Shown here: positions 8,780-17,700 of the stretch, one piece after another | Layout of the letters: the number at the start of each line of letters is the position of its first letter | Position numbering within the stretch: position 1 is the stretch's first letter | Assembly: GCF_002803085.1 (NCBI RefSeq) | Contig: NZ_NNBJ01000002.1 | Location: forward strand, 557,590-621,589 | Length of the DNA: 64,000 bases | Source: Streptomyces sp. CB01201 | GTDB taxonomy: Bacteria; Actinomycetota; Actinomycetes; Streptomycetales; Streptomycetaceae | Direction: 5' to 3' | Program-made: the position numbers and the translations under genes | The notes under the pieces: generated by a model | Told to the model about the DNA's origin: nothing | Databases searched by the model: none | What the model saw: only the letters and a program-made list of their open reading frames with translations

Positions 8780-9265
8780 TCAGGAGTGGGCGAGCCGCTT
8801 CGCGAAGCAGCGGCTCGTGTCGTAGGTGCGGTAGTGGCCGAACTTCTCGCAGGGTTCGTAGCCCGTCGAGGCGTACAGGGTGATGGCCTCGGGCTGTTTG
8901 ATGCCCGTCTCCAGGACCATGCGGGTGCGGCCGGCCGCGCGGGCGTCGGCTTCCAGGGCGGCCAGGATGCGGCGGGCGAGGCCCCGGCCTCTGGCGTCGG
9001 GGACGACGTACATCCGCTTCAGTTCGGCGTCGCCGTCGCGGTAGTTCTCCTCGTTGGCGTCCTGGCTGCGCCAGCCGCCGGTCGCCACGGGGCGGCCGGC
9101 GGGGTCGTAGGCGATCAGGTACAGGCCGCGCGGGGGTGCGAACATCGCGGCGTCCAGGGGTGTGATGTCGCCCTCGTCCCCGTAGCGCTCGGCGTATTCG
9201 AGCTGGACCTGGTCGTTGAGGGTGACGGCATCGGGATGGTCGTAGCCGCGTTGCTGGATAATCAT
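8780..9265 (-). CDS. GNAT family N-acetyltransferase
   Basis: 161 aa from ATG 9265. The frame stays open upstream, but the protein before MIIQQRGYDHPDAV is unlike any acetyltransferase. TACGCT ends seven bases before this ATG, supporting a leaderless start. The acetyl-CoA motif A is VVPDARGRGLARRILAALE (about residues 90-108), followed by MVLETGIKQPEAITLYASTGY, the usual beta5/alpha4 region. The substrate is unknown. Divergent from the exonuclease III gene across 58 bp. Confidence 0.85.
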   Translation of the reverse strand: MIIQQRGYDHPDAVTLNDQVQLEYAERYGDEGDITPLDAAMFAPPRGLYLIAYDPAGRPVATGGWRSQDANEENYRDGDAELKRMYVVPDARGRGLARRILAALEADARAAGRTRMVLETGIKQPEAITLYASTGYEPCEKFGHYRTYDTSRCFAKRLAHS

Positions 9266-9323
9266 GCGATATAGCGTACTTCTATGCGGGCGGTGGGTGA
9301 TGCCCGGTCGGTAGGGTGCCGGG

Positions 9324-10127
9324 ATGCTCACTGTGACCTCTGTGAATGTAAACGGGCTGCGCGCCGCCGCCAAGAAGGGCTTCGTGGAGTGGCTCGCGGA
9401 GACCGGGGCGGATGTGATCTGCCTCCAGGAAGTACGGGCCGAGCCGCACCAGCTGCCCGCCGAGGCCGGCGCCCCCGAGGGCTGGTTCGCCGTGCACGCG
9501 CCGGCCGCCGCCAAGGGCCGGGCCGGGGTGTCCCTGCTCACCCGGCGCGAGCCGGACCGGGTGCGGACCGGATTCGGGAGCGCGGAGTTCGACGGCAGCG
9601 GGCGCTATGTCGAGGCGGATCTGCCCGGCGTGACCGTGGCCTCCCTCTATCTGCCCTCCGGCGAGGTCGGCACCGAGCGGCAGGACGAGAAGATCCGCTT
9701 CATGGCGGAGTTCCTGGAGTACCTCAAGGAGCTGAGGGTGCGGGCCGCCGCCGACGGGCGCGAGGTCGTGGTCTGCGGCGACTGGAACATCGCCCACCAG
9801 GAGGCGGACCTTAAGAACTGGAAGGGCAACAAGAAGAACTCCGGCTTCCTGCCCGAGGAGCGGGAGTGGATGACCCGGGTCTTCGACGCGGCGGACGGCG
9901 GCTACGTCGACGTGATGCGCGCGCTGCACCCGGACGTGGAGGGGCCGTACTCGTGGTGGTCCTACCGCGGCCGTGCCTTCGACAACGACGCGGGCTGGCG
10001 GATCGACTACCAGGTCGCCACTGCGGGGCTGGCCGGGCGGGCGGTGAAGGGGTTCGTAGAGCGGGCCGCGACGCACGGCGAGCGGTGGAGCGACCACGCG
10101 CCGGTCACGGTGGTCTACGAGCTCTAG
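9324..10127 (+). CDS. xth: Exodeoxyribonuclease III (AP endonuclease)
   Basis: Mg-dependent endonuclease/exonuclease/phosphatase-fold enzyme of base-excision repair that cuts at abasic sites and trims 3' ends. 267 aa. The motifs VNVNGLRAA (N-terminal), LQEVRAE with the metal-binding Glu, CGDWNIAHQEADL, WRIDYQ and the C-terminal SDHAPV with the catalytic His are all present. TAGGGT at 9312-9317 ends six bases before the ATG and no Shine-Dalgarno is seen, so it is probably leaderless. Just after the stop lies the G-rich hexamer repeat. Confidence 0.93.
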   Translation: MLTVTSVNVNGLRAAAKKGFVEWLAETGADVICLQEVRAEPHQLPAEAGAPEGWFAVHAPAAAKGRAGVSLLTRREPDRVRTGFGSAEFDGSGRYVEADLPGVTVASLYLPSGEVGTERQDEKIRFMAEFLEYLKELRVRAAADGREVVVCGDWNIAHQEADLKNWKGNKKNSGFLPEEREWMTRVFDAADGGYVDVMRALHPDVEGPYSWWSYRGRAFDNDAGWRIDYQVATAGLAGRAVKGFVERAATHGERWSDHAPVTVVYEL

Positions 10128-10141
10128 CCCCGCGAGCGTTC

Positions 10142-10231
10142 GGGCCAGGGCCAGGGCCAGGGTCAGGGCCAGGGCCAGGGTCAGGGTCAGGGCCAGGGCC
10201 AGGGCTTAGGGTCCAGGACCAGGGCTCAGGG
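10142..10231 (+). repeat. GGGCCA/GGGTCA hexamer array, G-quadruplex-type
   Basis: Ten perfect-period hexamers at 10142-10201 (seven GGGCCA, three GGGTCA) followed by decaying copies to about 10231. Each unit is a three-G tract plus a three-base spacer, which satisfies the classical G-quadruplex pattern several times over. It fills the gap between the convergent xth and merR genes and just enters the end of merR. Confidence 0.9.
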
Positions 10232-10897
10232 CTCCTGGGACAGGCGGCGGTCCAGGGCCAGGGACAGTTCCGCGTCCACCACGGCCTTGGCCAGCGGGCG
10301 CATGCGTTCGGCGTCCTTCTCCGAGGTGTGCGTGTGCAGCAGGTCGGTGAACAGGGCGGCCAGGGCGTCCGCGTGCTCGCGGACCTCGCGTGCCGCCGCG
10401 AGCACCGCCGCCAGCGGCACCCCCGCGCGGACCAGTGAGGCCGAGACGTCCAGGAGGCGGCGGCTGATGTGGACGATCTCCTCGCCCGACACGGCGAGAT
10501 AGCCGAGGTCGAGGGCCGCCGCCAGATTCTCCGGGGTGACCTCGCCCGCGAAGTGGTCCGCGAGCGCCTGCGGGGTCAGGCGCACCGGGGTCTCCTCGGT
10601 GGGCTCGACCAGGCCGAGCTCTTCGCCGGCGTCGCGGCCCGACTCGAAGGCGGAGGTCAGGTCGGCGATGCCGGACAGGGTGTGGCCGCGCTCAAGCAGC
10701 GCCGAGATCGTCCGGAGCCGGGCCAGGTGGTGGTCGTCGTACCAGGCGATCCGGCCCTGGCGGCGCGGCGGCGGGATCAGTCCGCGCTCGCGGTAGAAGC
10801 GCAGGGTGCGTTCGGTGATGCCGGCCTCCCGGGCCAGCTCCGCCATGCGGTACTCGCGGACGCCCGGATCGCCGTTACCTGCCTGGTCTGCTGCCAC
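10226..10897 (-). CDS. MerR family transcriptional regulator
   Basis: 223 aa from GTG 10897; further upstream codons are open but do not look like MerR. The winged-helix N-terminus reads YRMAELAREAGITERTLRFYRERGLIPPPRR at about residues 16-46, followed by RLRTISALLERGHTLSGIADL. The effector domain of about 150 residues has no cysteine cluster, so a metal sensor is unlikely and an organic ligand more plausible. It is transcribed away from the monooxygenase operon, and the shared 149-bp region carries two TACCG/CGGTA dyads. Control of that operon is inferred. The last few codons lie in the G-rich repeat. Confidence 0.87.
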   Translation of the reverse strand: MAADQAGNGDPGVREYRMAELAREAGITERTLRFYRERGLIPPPRRQGRIAWYDDHHLARLRTISALLERGHTLSGIADLTSAFESGRDAGEELGLVEPTEETPVRLTPQALADHFAGEVTPENLAAALDLGYLAVSGEEIVHISRRLLDVSASLVRAGVPLAAVLAAAREVREHADALAALFTDLLHTHTSEKDAERMRPLAKAVVDAELSLALDRRLSQEP

Positions 10898-10929
10898 GGG
10901 CCTCAGCCTATGCGGTGCCCGAGGGCTTG

Positions 10930-10972
10930 TACCGGCGGTAACTTTCCCCGTCCGCACCCCTACCGCTCGGTA
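10930..10972. promoter_or_regulatory. Twin dyads, candidate MerR operators
   Basis: TACCG-G-CGGTA at 10930-10940 and TACCG-CT-CGGTA at 10961-10972. The two sites are 31 bp apart, about three helical turns, on the same DNA face. They sit between the divergent merR and monooxygenase genes. Confidence 0.55.
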
Positions 10973-10997
10973 TGCGACTGCTCTACGCTCCCAACAG

Positions 10998-11015
10998 TGC
11001 CAGTGATTGCTGGCA
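10998..11015. promoter_or_regulatory. Inverted repeat upstream of the monooxygenase
   Basis: TGCCAG-TGATTG-CTGGCA, a perfect 6-bp dyad with a 6-bp spacer, 31 bp before the ATG. It could be an operator or a leader hairpin. Confidence 0.35.
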
Positions 11016-11046
11016 ACATTGCGGGACCGACCGTGGAGGCGGTGGC

Positions 11047-12579
11047 ATGGCCAAGCACGAGCATGTACGTGTGGCGGTGATCGGCTCGGGGTTCGGCGGC
11101 CTCGGCGCGGCGGTGCGGCTGCGCCGCGAGGGGATCACCGACTTCGTCGTCCTGGAGCGGGCCGGCTCGGTCGGCGGCACCTGGCGCGACAACAGCTACC
11201 CGGGGTGCGCCTGCGACGTGCCCTCGCACCTGTACTCCTTCTCCTTCGCGCCGAACCCCGACTGGCCGCGCACCTTCTCCGGCCAGGAGCACATCCGCGC
11301 CTACCTCGAACACGTCACCGACACCTTCCGGCTGCGCCCGCACATCCGCCTCGACCACGAGGTGCTGATGATGCGCTGGGACACCGAGCAGCTGTGGTGG
11401 GAGATCGAGATCGCGGGCGGCAGGACGCTGACCGCCGATGTCGTCGTCTCCGCCACCGGGCCGCTCTCCGACCCCAAGATGCCGCAGATCCCCGGGCTCG
11501 ACACCTTCCCCGGCAAGGTCTTCCACTCCGCGCGCTGGGACCACGACTACGACCTGCGCGGCAAGCGCGTCGCGATGGTCGGCACCGGCGCCTCGGCCAT
11601 CCAGATCGTGCCCGCCATCCAGCCCGAGGTCGCGAAGCTCACCCTCCTCCAGCGCACGCCGCCGTGGGTCATGCCCCGAATGGACCGTGGAATCACGGGA
11701 GTTGAACGCTGGCTGCACCGCCAGCTGCCCTTCACCGGCGCCGCCCGCCGCGGACTCCTGTGGGGCATCAGGGAGTTGCAGGTCAGCGCGTTCACCAAGC
11801 GGCCGAACGAGCTAGGTCTCGTCGAGTCCCTTGCCAAGTCCAACATGGCCCGTGCCATCAAGGATCCGGCGCTGCGGGCGAAGCTGACCCCGGACTACCG
11901 CATCGGCTGCAAGCGGATCCTGCTGTCCAGCACGTACTATCCGGCGCTCGCCAAGAGCAACGTGGACGTCGTCGCCTCCGGGCTCGCCGAGGCGCGCGGC
12001 TCGACCGTCGTCGCCGCCGACGGCACCGAGACCGAGGTCGACGCGATCATCTTCGGCACCGGGTTCCACGTCACGGACATGCCGATCGCCGACCGGGTCG
12101 TCGGCGCCGAGGGGCACACGCTCGCCGAGTCGTGGAAGGACGGCATGCAGTCGCTGCGCGGCGCGACCGCCGCCGGGTTCCCCAACTGGATGACCATCAT
12201 CGGCCCCAACACGGGCCTCGGGAACTCCTCGATGATCCTGATGATCGAGTCCCAGCTCAACTACATGGCCGACTACCTGCGGCAGTTGAACGTGCTCGGC
12301 GGGCGCACCGCGCTCGCCCCCCGCCCGTCCGCCGTCGGCGCCTGGAACCGGCAGGTGCAGGAGCGCATGAAGCGGACCGTGTGGAACACCGGCGGCTGCA
12401 CCAGCTGGTACCTCGACGCCAACGGCCGCAACACCACCGCCTGGCCGGGCACCACCGGCGAGTTCCGCCGGCTGACGCGCGAGGTGGACCTGGGGGAGTA
12501 CGAGGTCGTACGGGCCCGGGCGGCCGAGGCGGCGTCCGCGCTCGGCGCCGCGGCCGAGGAAGCGGCGGTGTCCGCGTGA
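11047..12579 (+). CDS. Flavin-containing Baeyer-Villiger monooxygenase
   Basis: 510 aa from ATG 11047, preceded by GGAGGCGG. Type I BVMO: it would use FAD and NADPH to insert one oxygen into a ketone, giving an ester or lactone. Visible: the first Rossmann motif GSGFGG (residues 13-18), the BVMO fingerprint FPGKVFHSARWD (about 154-165, matching FxGxxxHxxxW[P/D]) and the second Rossmann motif VGTGASAIQ (about 178-186). GTGFHVTDMP and GPNTGLGNSSM are the usual C-terminal FMO blocks. It overlaps the hydrolase by four bases, and a dehydrogenase follows. That order resembles the M. tuberculosis mymA-lipR-sadH genes. The substrate is unknown. Confidence 0.92.
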   Translation: MAKHEHVRVAVIGSGFGGLGAAVRLRREGITDFVVLERAGSVGGTWRDNSYPGCACDVPSHLYSFSFAPNPDWPRTFSGQEHIRAYLEHVTDTFRLRPHIRLDHEVLMMRWDTEQLWWEIEIAGGRTLTADVVVSATGPLSDPKMPQIPGLDTFPGKVFHSARWDHDYDLRGKRVAMVGTGASAIQIVPAIQPEVAKLTLLQRTPPWVMPRMDRGITGVERWLHRQLPFTGAARRGLLWGIRELQVSAFTKRPNELGLVESLAKSNMARAIKDPALRAKLTPDYRIGCKRILLSSTYYPALAKSNVDVVASGLAEARGSTVVAADGTETEVDAIIFGTGFHVTDMPIADRVVGAEGHTLAESWKDGMQSLRGATAAGFPNWMTIIGPNTGLGNSSMILMIESQLNYMADYLRQLNVLGGRTALAPRPSAVGAWNRQVQERMKRTVWNTGGCTSWYLDANGRNTTAWPGTTGEFRRLTREVDLGEYEVVRARAAEAASALGAAAEEAAVSA

Positions 12580-13520
12580 GCCGGGCCGGGGCCGGGGCCG
12601 TGCGGCACGGCGTGTACGCGCCGCCCGCGCCCGACCGGGTCCTGACCGCGCGCTCCGCCGACGGCAGCCCCCTGCACGTCGAGGTGCACGGGCCCACCGA
12701 CGCGCCCGCCGTCGTCCTCGCGCACGGCTGGACCTGCTCGACCGCGTTCTGGGCCGCGCAGATCCGGGCCCTTGCCGGGGAGTGCCGGGTCATCGCCTAC
12801 GACCAGCGCGGCCACGGGCGTACGGCCGCGGCCGAGGTCTGTTCCACCGACGCGCTCGCCGACGACCTCGAAGCGGTGCTCGCCGCGACGCTGGCGCCCG
12901 GGGAGCGGGCCGTGCTCGCCGGACACTCCATGGGCGGCATGACCCTCATGGCGGCCGCCGGACGCCCGGGCCTGCGTGAGCACGCGGCGGCCGTCCTGCT
13001 GTGCAGCACCGGCGCGTCCCAGCTCGTCGCCGACTCGCGGGTGGTGCCGATACGGGCCGGGCGGCTGCGGACCGGGCTCACCCGGCGGGTCCTGGGATCC
13101 GGCGCGCCGCTCGGGCCGGTCACGCCACTCGCCAAGAAGGTCCTGCGGTACGCGACGATGGGGCCCGGGGCCGCCCCGGACAAGGTCGAGGCGTGCGCCC
13201 GCATCGTGCACGCCTGCCCGCGCGATGTCCGCCAGGCCTGGTCCCATGTCCTGGCCGAGCTCGAACTGGGCGTAAGGGTGAGGGAGTTGGCAATGCCGAC
13301 GGCTGTGGTGTGCGGCAGTGCGGACCGGCTCACGCCGCCCGTGCACGCGCGCCGGCTCGCGGCCGTGCTGCCCGACTGCCGCTCGCTCGACGTGCTCACC
13401 GGCGTCGGGCACATGACGCCCATCGAGGCACCCGCATTCATCACCGAGAAGATCCGCGCGCTGGTGGCCGAGCATCTCGCCGCCCCGGCCGCCGTCGACG
13501 CCGAGGAGCGTGCCGTATGA
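12576..13520 (+). CDS. Alpha/beta hydrolase
   Basis: 314 aa from GTG 12576, overlapping the monooxygenase stop (GTGA). Oxyanion segment AHGWTCS, nucleophile elbow GHSMGG at about residue 117, VVCGSADRLTPP with the acid, and the late GVGHMTP with the catalytic His. The fold and length fit an esterase. Its position between a Baeyer-Villiger monooxygenase and a dehydrogenase suggests it hydrolyses the ester or lactone the monooxygenase makes; this is inferred from context. It overlaps the dehydrogenase by four bases. Confidence 0.9.
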   Translation: MSRAGAGAVRHGVYAPPAPDRVLTARSADGSPLHVEVHGPTDAPAVVLAHGWTCSTAFWAAQIRALAGECRVIAYDQRGHGRTAAAEVCSTDALADDLEAVLAATLAPGERAVLAGHSMGGMTLMAAAGRPGLREHAAAVLLCSTGASQLVADSRVVPIRAGRLRTGLTRRVLGSGAPLGPVTPLAKKVLRYATMGPGAAPDKVEACARIVHACPRDVRQAWSHVLAELELGVRVRELAMPTAVVCGSADRLTPPVHARRLAAVLPDCRSLDVLTGVGHMTPIEAPAFITEKIRALVAEHLAAPAAVDAEERAV

Positions 13521-14407
13521 GCAGGGTCAGTCTTGAGGGACAGGTCGCGGTCGTCACGGGCGCGGCCCGTGGTGTCGGGGAACTCCTCGCGCGCAAGCTG
13601 TCGGCGCGCGGCGCCAAGGTCGCGCTCGTCGGCCTCGAACCGGACGAGCTGAAGCGGGTCGCGGCGCGGCTGCACAGCGAGGCCGAGTCCTGGTATGCGG
13701 ACGTCACCGACCACGAGGCGATGGCGCGGGTCGCGGTCGAGGTGAAGGAGCGGTTCGGGAAGGTCGACATCGTCGTCGCCAACGCGGGGGTCGCCTCCGG
13801 GGGGCCGTTCGTCGACTCCGACCCCGAGGCCTGGCGCCGGGTCATCGAGGTCAACCTCATCGGCGGCGCGGTCACCGCGCGGGCGTTCCTGCCGGTCCTG
13901 ATGGAGTCCCGCGGCTACTTCCTCCAGATCGCCTCGCTCGCGGCGATCACGCCGGCGCCGATGATGACGGCGTACTGCGCGTCCAAGTCCGGGGTCGAGG
14001 CGTTCGCGCACAGCCTGCGCGCGGAGGTCGGCTACAAGGGGGTGCGGGTCGGGGTCGGGTATCTGTCGTGGACCGACACGGACATGGTGCGGGGGGCGGA
14101 CCAGGACGAGGTGATGCGCGAGCTGCGCTCGCGGCTGCCGTGGCCCTCGAACCGGACGTATCCGCTCGGGCCCGCGGTCGACCGCATCGTGGCGGGGATC
14201 GAGCGGCGGTCCTCGCACGTGTACGCGCAGTGGTGGTTGCGCGGGATGCAGTCCGTGCGGGGGTATTTGCCGGGGGTGATCGGGGCGGTGGGGCAGCGGG
14301 AGATGCGGCGGTTCGAGCCGCGGCTCGGGTCGGTGTCGCGGGGTCTTGTCGGGGCGGGGGGCTCCGCCGACGAACAGTCCCGGGCCACCCGCCCGGCGCG
14401 GCCCTGA
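13517..14407 (+). CDS. Short-chain dehydrogenase/reductase
   Basis: 296 aa from ATG 13517 overlapping the hydrolase stop. Classical SDR: cofactor motif VTGAARGVGE near the N-terminus, NAG in VVANAGVASGG, catalytic Ser in IASLAA and YCASK at about residue 153. The C-terminal extension of about 90 residues (YAQWWLRGMQSVRGYLPG) is typical of larger SadH-like members. Proposed role: oxidising an alcohol to the ketone used by the monooxygenase. The last gene of the operon; an intergenic repeat follows. Confidence 0.9.
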   Translation: MSRVSLEGQVAVVTGAARGVGELLARKLSARGAKVALVGLEPDELKRVAARLHSEAESWYADVTDHEAMARVAVEVKERFGKVDIVVANAGVASGGPFVDSDPEAWRRVIEVNLIGGAVTARAFLPVLMESRGYFLQIASLAAITPAPMMTAYCASKSGVEAFAHSLRAEVGYKGVRVGVGYLSWTDTDMVRGADQDEVMRELRSRLPWPSNRTYPLGPAVDRIVAGIERRSSHVYAQWWLRGMQSVRGYLPGVIGAVGQREMRRFEPRLGSVSRGLVGAGGSADEQSRATRPARP

Positions 14408-14775
14408 GCTCCCCGACCCCGGGGGATTTGCCCACCCGCCCGCCCCTTGCCCGGGGTTGGTTGGTTCCGGGCCCTTGGGGGCTCCGCCCCCAGACCCCCG
14501 TTCGCGCCTGAACGGCGCTCGTCCTCAAACTCCCCCAAGGCCTCAAGGGCCAGGGGGGACCCCCATGACGGGCTGAAATGCCCGGTGCGGGCCGGCACCA
14601 GTACCGCTAGGGGCGCGGGGAACTGCGCGAGAAGCGAGCACGGTCCGCAGGCGAGAACGGGTTTCAGGGGGCGCGGGGAACTGCGCGGACGCCCCGGGGG
14701 CCCGCACCCGAACGCGGCGCTGCCAAGGGTCCCGCCCCGCCGCCGGCGGGAAAGGGGAACCGGGGTGGCCCCGGG
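14408..14775. repeat. Dispersed intergenic repeat region
   Basis: 368 bp with no gene. It holds an element running GTTCGCGCCTGAACGGCGCT...CCCCCAAGG...CATGACGGGCTGAAATG at about 14490-14598, whose inverted homologue is at 35.6-35.73 kb. Two copies of GGGCGCGGGGAACTGCGCG follow at about 14611 and 14670. The element end at 14575-14600 is a decayed version of the perfect 30-bp hairpin at 35610-35639. Confidence 0.75.
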
Positions 14776-17700
14776 TCAGAAGGCTCTCGGGGGGAGTTTG
14801 GGGCGTTGGCGGTTGGGGGTTGTGGTGTAGCCGGGTGGGGTCGACGCGGGGTGCAGGGCCAGCAGGTCCAGGGCCAGTTGGACCGCGTCGTCCAGCTGGG
14901 CGTGCCGGCCCTCCGCCCAGTCCAGGGGGGTGCGCAGGATCTCCAGATCCGGCTCCACCCCGTGGTTCTCCACCCCCCACCCGTACTCGTCGAACCACGC
15001 CGCGTTCATCGGGACGGTGATGACCGTGCCGTCGCCGAGGACATGACGGCCCGTCATGCCGACCACCCCGCCCCACGTGCGCTGGCCCACCACGGGGCCG
15101 AGCTTCAGGAGCCGGAACGCCGCCGTGATCATGTCGCCGTCCGACGACGTCGCCTCGTCGGCGAGGGCAACCACCGGCCCCCGTGGGGCACTTGACGCGT
15201 ACGAGACCGGCGCCGCGTTGCGCGTCAGGTCCCAGCCGAGGATGCGGCGGGTCAGCTTCTCCACCACCAGCTCGCTGATGTGGCCGCCCGCGTTGCCGCG
15301 TACGTCCACGATCAGGGCGGGGCGGCTGACCTCCAGGCGCAGATCGCGGTTGAACTGGGCCCAGCCCGAGCCGCCCATGTCGGGGATGTGCAGATAGCCG
15401 CACTTTCCGCCGCTCAACTCCCTTACCACCTCTCGCCGTTTGGCCACCCAGTCCTGGTAGCGCAGCGGGCGTTCGTCCACGAGGGGGACCACCGCCACCC
15501 GGCGCGAGCGGCCCTCGCCCTCGCTGGGGCGGAAGGTCAGCTCGACCGTCGTGCCGCCCGCGCCCGCGAGCAGCGGGAAGGGGCCGGCGACCGGGTCGAC
15601 CGGGCGGCCGTCCACATGGGTCAGGACCGCGCCCTCGCGGATGCCGGCGCCCGCCAGCGGGGAGCGGGCCTTGGAGTCGGACGAGTCGCCCGGCAGGATG
15701 CGGCGGATCTGCCAACTCCCGTCCCGGCAGACCAGGTTGGCTCCGAGAAGCCCCTGGGCGCGCTGGTAGTGCGGGGGGCCCTCGTTGCGGCGGGCGGCGG
15801 TGACGTACGCGTGCGAGGTGCCCAGTTCGCCCAGTACTTCGCGCAGCAGGTCCGCGAACTCGTCGGGGGAGGTGACCCGTTGGACCAGCGGCCGGTACTG
15901 GTCGAGGACGGCCGGCCAGTCGATGCCGCACATCTGGGGTTCCCAGAAGTACGCGCGGATGACGCGGCCCGCCTCGTCGAAGGCCTGGCGCCACTCCAGG
16001 GCCGGGTCGACGTCGTGCAGGATGCGGCGCAGGTCCAGGTAGACCGTCGAGTCGCCGTCACCGGATTCGGTGGAGGGCACCGCGCGCAGCTCGCCCTCGT
16101 CCACCACGACCAGCCGGCTGCCGTCTCCGCTGACCGCGAAGTAGTCGAGGTGGTCGACGAGTTCGGTCCTGCGGGCCTTGGCGATGTTGAAGTGCTCCAG
16201 GGTGGGGCGGCCCGAGGTGTCGGCCGGGTTGGCGAAGGTCTCGCCGAGCGCGCCCGAGATGGGCCAGCGCAGCCAGACCAGGCCGCCGCCCGAGACCGGG
16301 CAGAGGGCCGAGTACTTGGAGGCGGAGACCGGGAACGGGGTGACCCGGCTCTCCAGGCCCTCCACCTCCACCGTGACCGTGCCGTCGCCCGAGTCGTCCA
16401 GCGGGTCCATACCGCCCGCCGCCGGCCGGCCGTCCGGTGAGAGCGCGAACGGTGAGGGCGTCGCCGAGGAGAGCGGCACCAGATAGGGGCGGCAGCCGAG
16501 CGGGAAGGACAGGTCGCCGGTGTGCACGTCGTAGACCGGGTCGAAGCCGCGCCAGGACAGGAACGCCAGATAGCGGCCGTCGCTGGTGAACACCGGGTTC
16601 TCGTCCTCGAAGCGGCCGTTGGTGACGTCCACGACCGTGCGGCCGCCGGGCCCCGCGATCCGGGCCATCTTGATCTGGCGCAGCGAGCGCCCGATGCCCG
16701 GGTGCGACCAGGTCAGCCAGGCCCCGTCGGGCGAGAAGGCGAGGTCGCGGACGGGTCCGTTGACCGAGCGGATCAGCTCGGTGACCTCGCCGGTGGACTC
16801 CTCCGTCACATCGATGAGCAGCAGCCGGCCGTCGTTCGCGGCGATCGCCAGGCGCTCGCCCTCCGGGTCGGACACCATCTCCTGCACCCGGCCGAGCTCG
16901 CCCGCCGCCAGGCGCCGCGGCTCGCGCTCGCCGCTGGCGCGCGGCAGGAAGGCGATCTCGACCGCGTCCTCGCCGTCCGCGTCCGTGACGTAGGCGACCT
17001 GGCCGTTGCCGCCCAGCATCTCCGGCAGCCGCACCCGCACCCCCGGGGTGTCGGCGATGGTGCGGGCCGGGCCGTCGCGGTGGGTGAGCCAGTACAGGCT
17101 GCCGCGCACCACGACGGCACTGGCCCGGCCGGTGGTGTCCACGGACAGCGCGTCGACGTGGTTGGCGGCCGGCACCTGGTAGCTGCGCCGCCCGGCGCGC
17201 GGCCCGCCGAGCCGTACGTCCAGCCTGCGCGGCACCGAGTCCGGGGTGAGCGCGTCCACGATCCACAGGTCGCCCGCGCACTGGTAGACCACCCGGCGGC
17301 CGTCGCTGGAGGCGTGCCGGGCGTAGAAGGCGTCGTGGTCGGTGTGCCGGGTCAGGTCGCCGCCGTCGGGCAGGCAGGAGTACAGGTTGCCGACGCCCTC
17401 GTGGTCGGAGAGGAAGGCGATGCGGCCGCCGACGAACATCGGTGAGTCGAGGTGGCCGCCGATGTCGGGGAGCAGCCGCTCGCCGTGCAGCCACAGGCGC
17501 CCGGTCGCGCCGCCGCGGTAGCGCTTCCAGGCGGCCGGCTCGTGCGGGGGTTTTCCGGTGAGCAGCAGAGTGCGCCGCTCGCCCTCGACATCGGTGACGG
17601 CGATGTCGGAGACCGGGCCCCAGGGCAGCTTTCCGCCGGGGGAGCCGTCGGTGGGCACGCTGTAGGCCCAGGAGAAGTACGAGAACGGCTGGCCGTGCGA

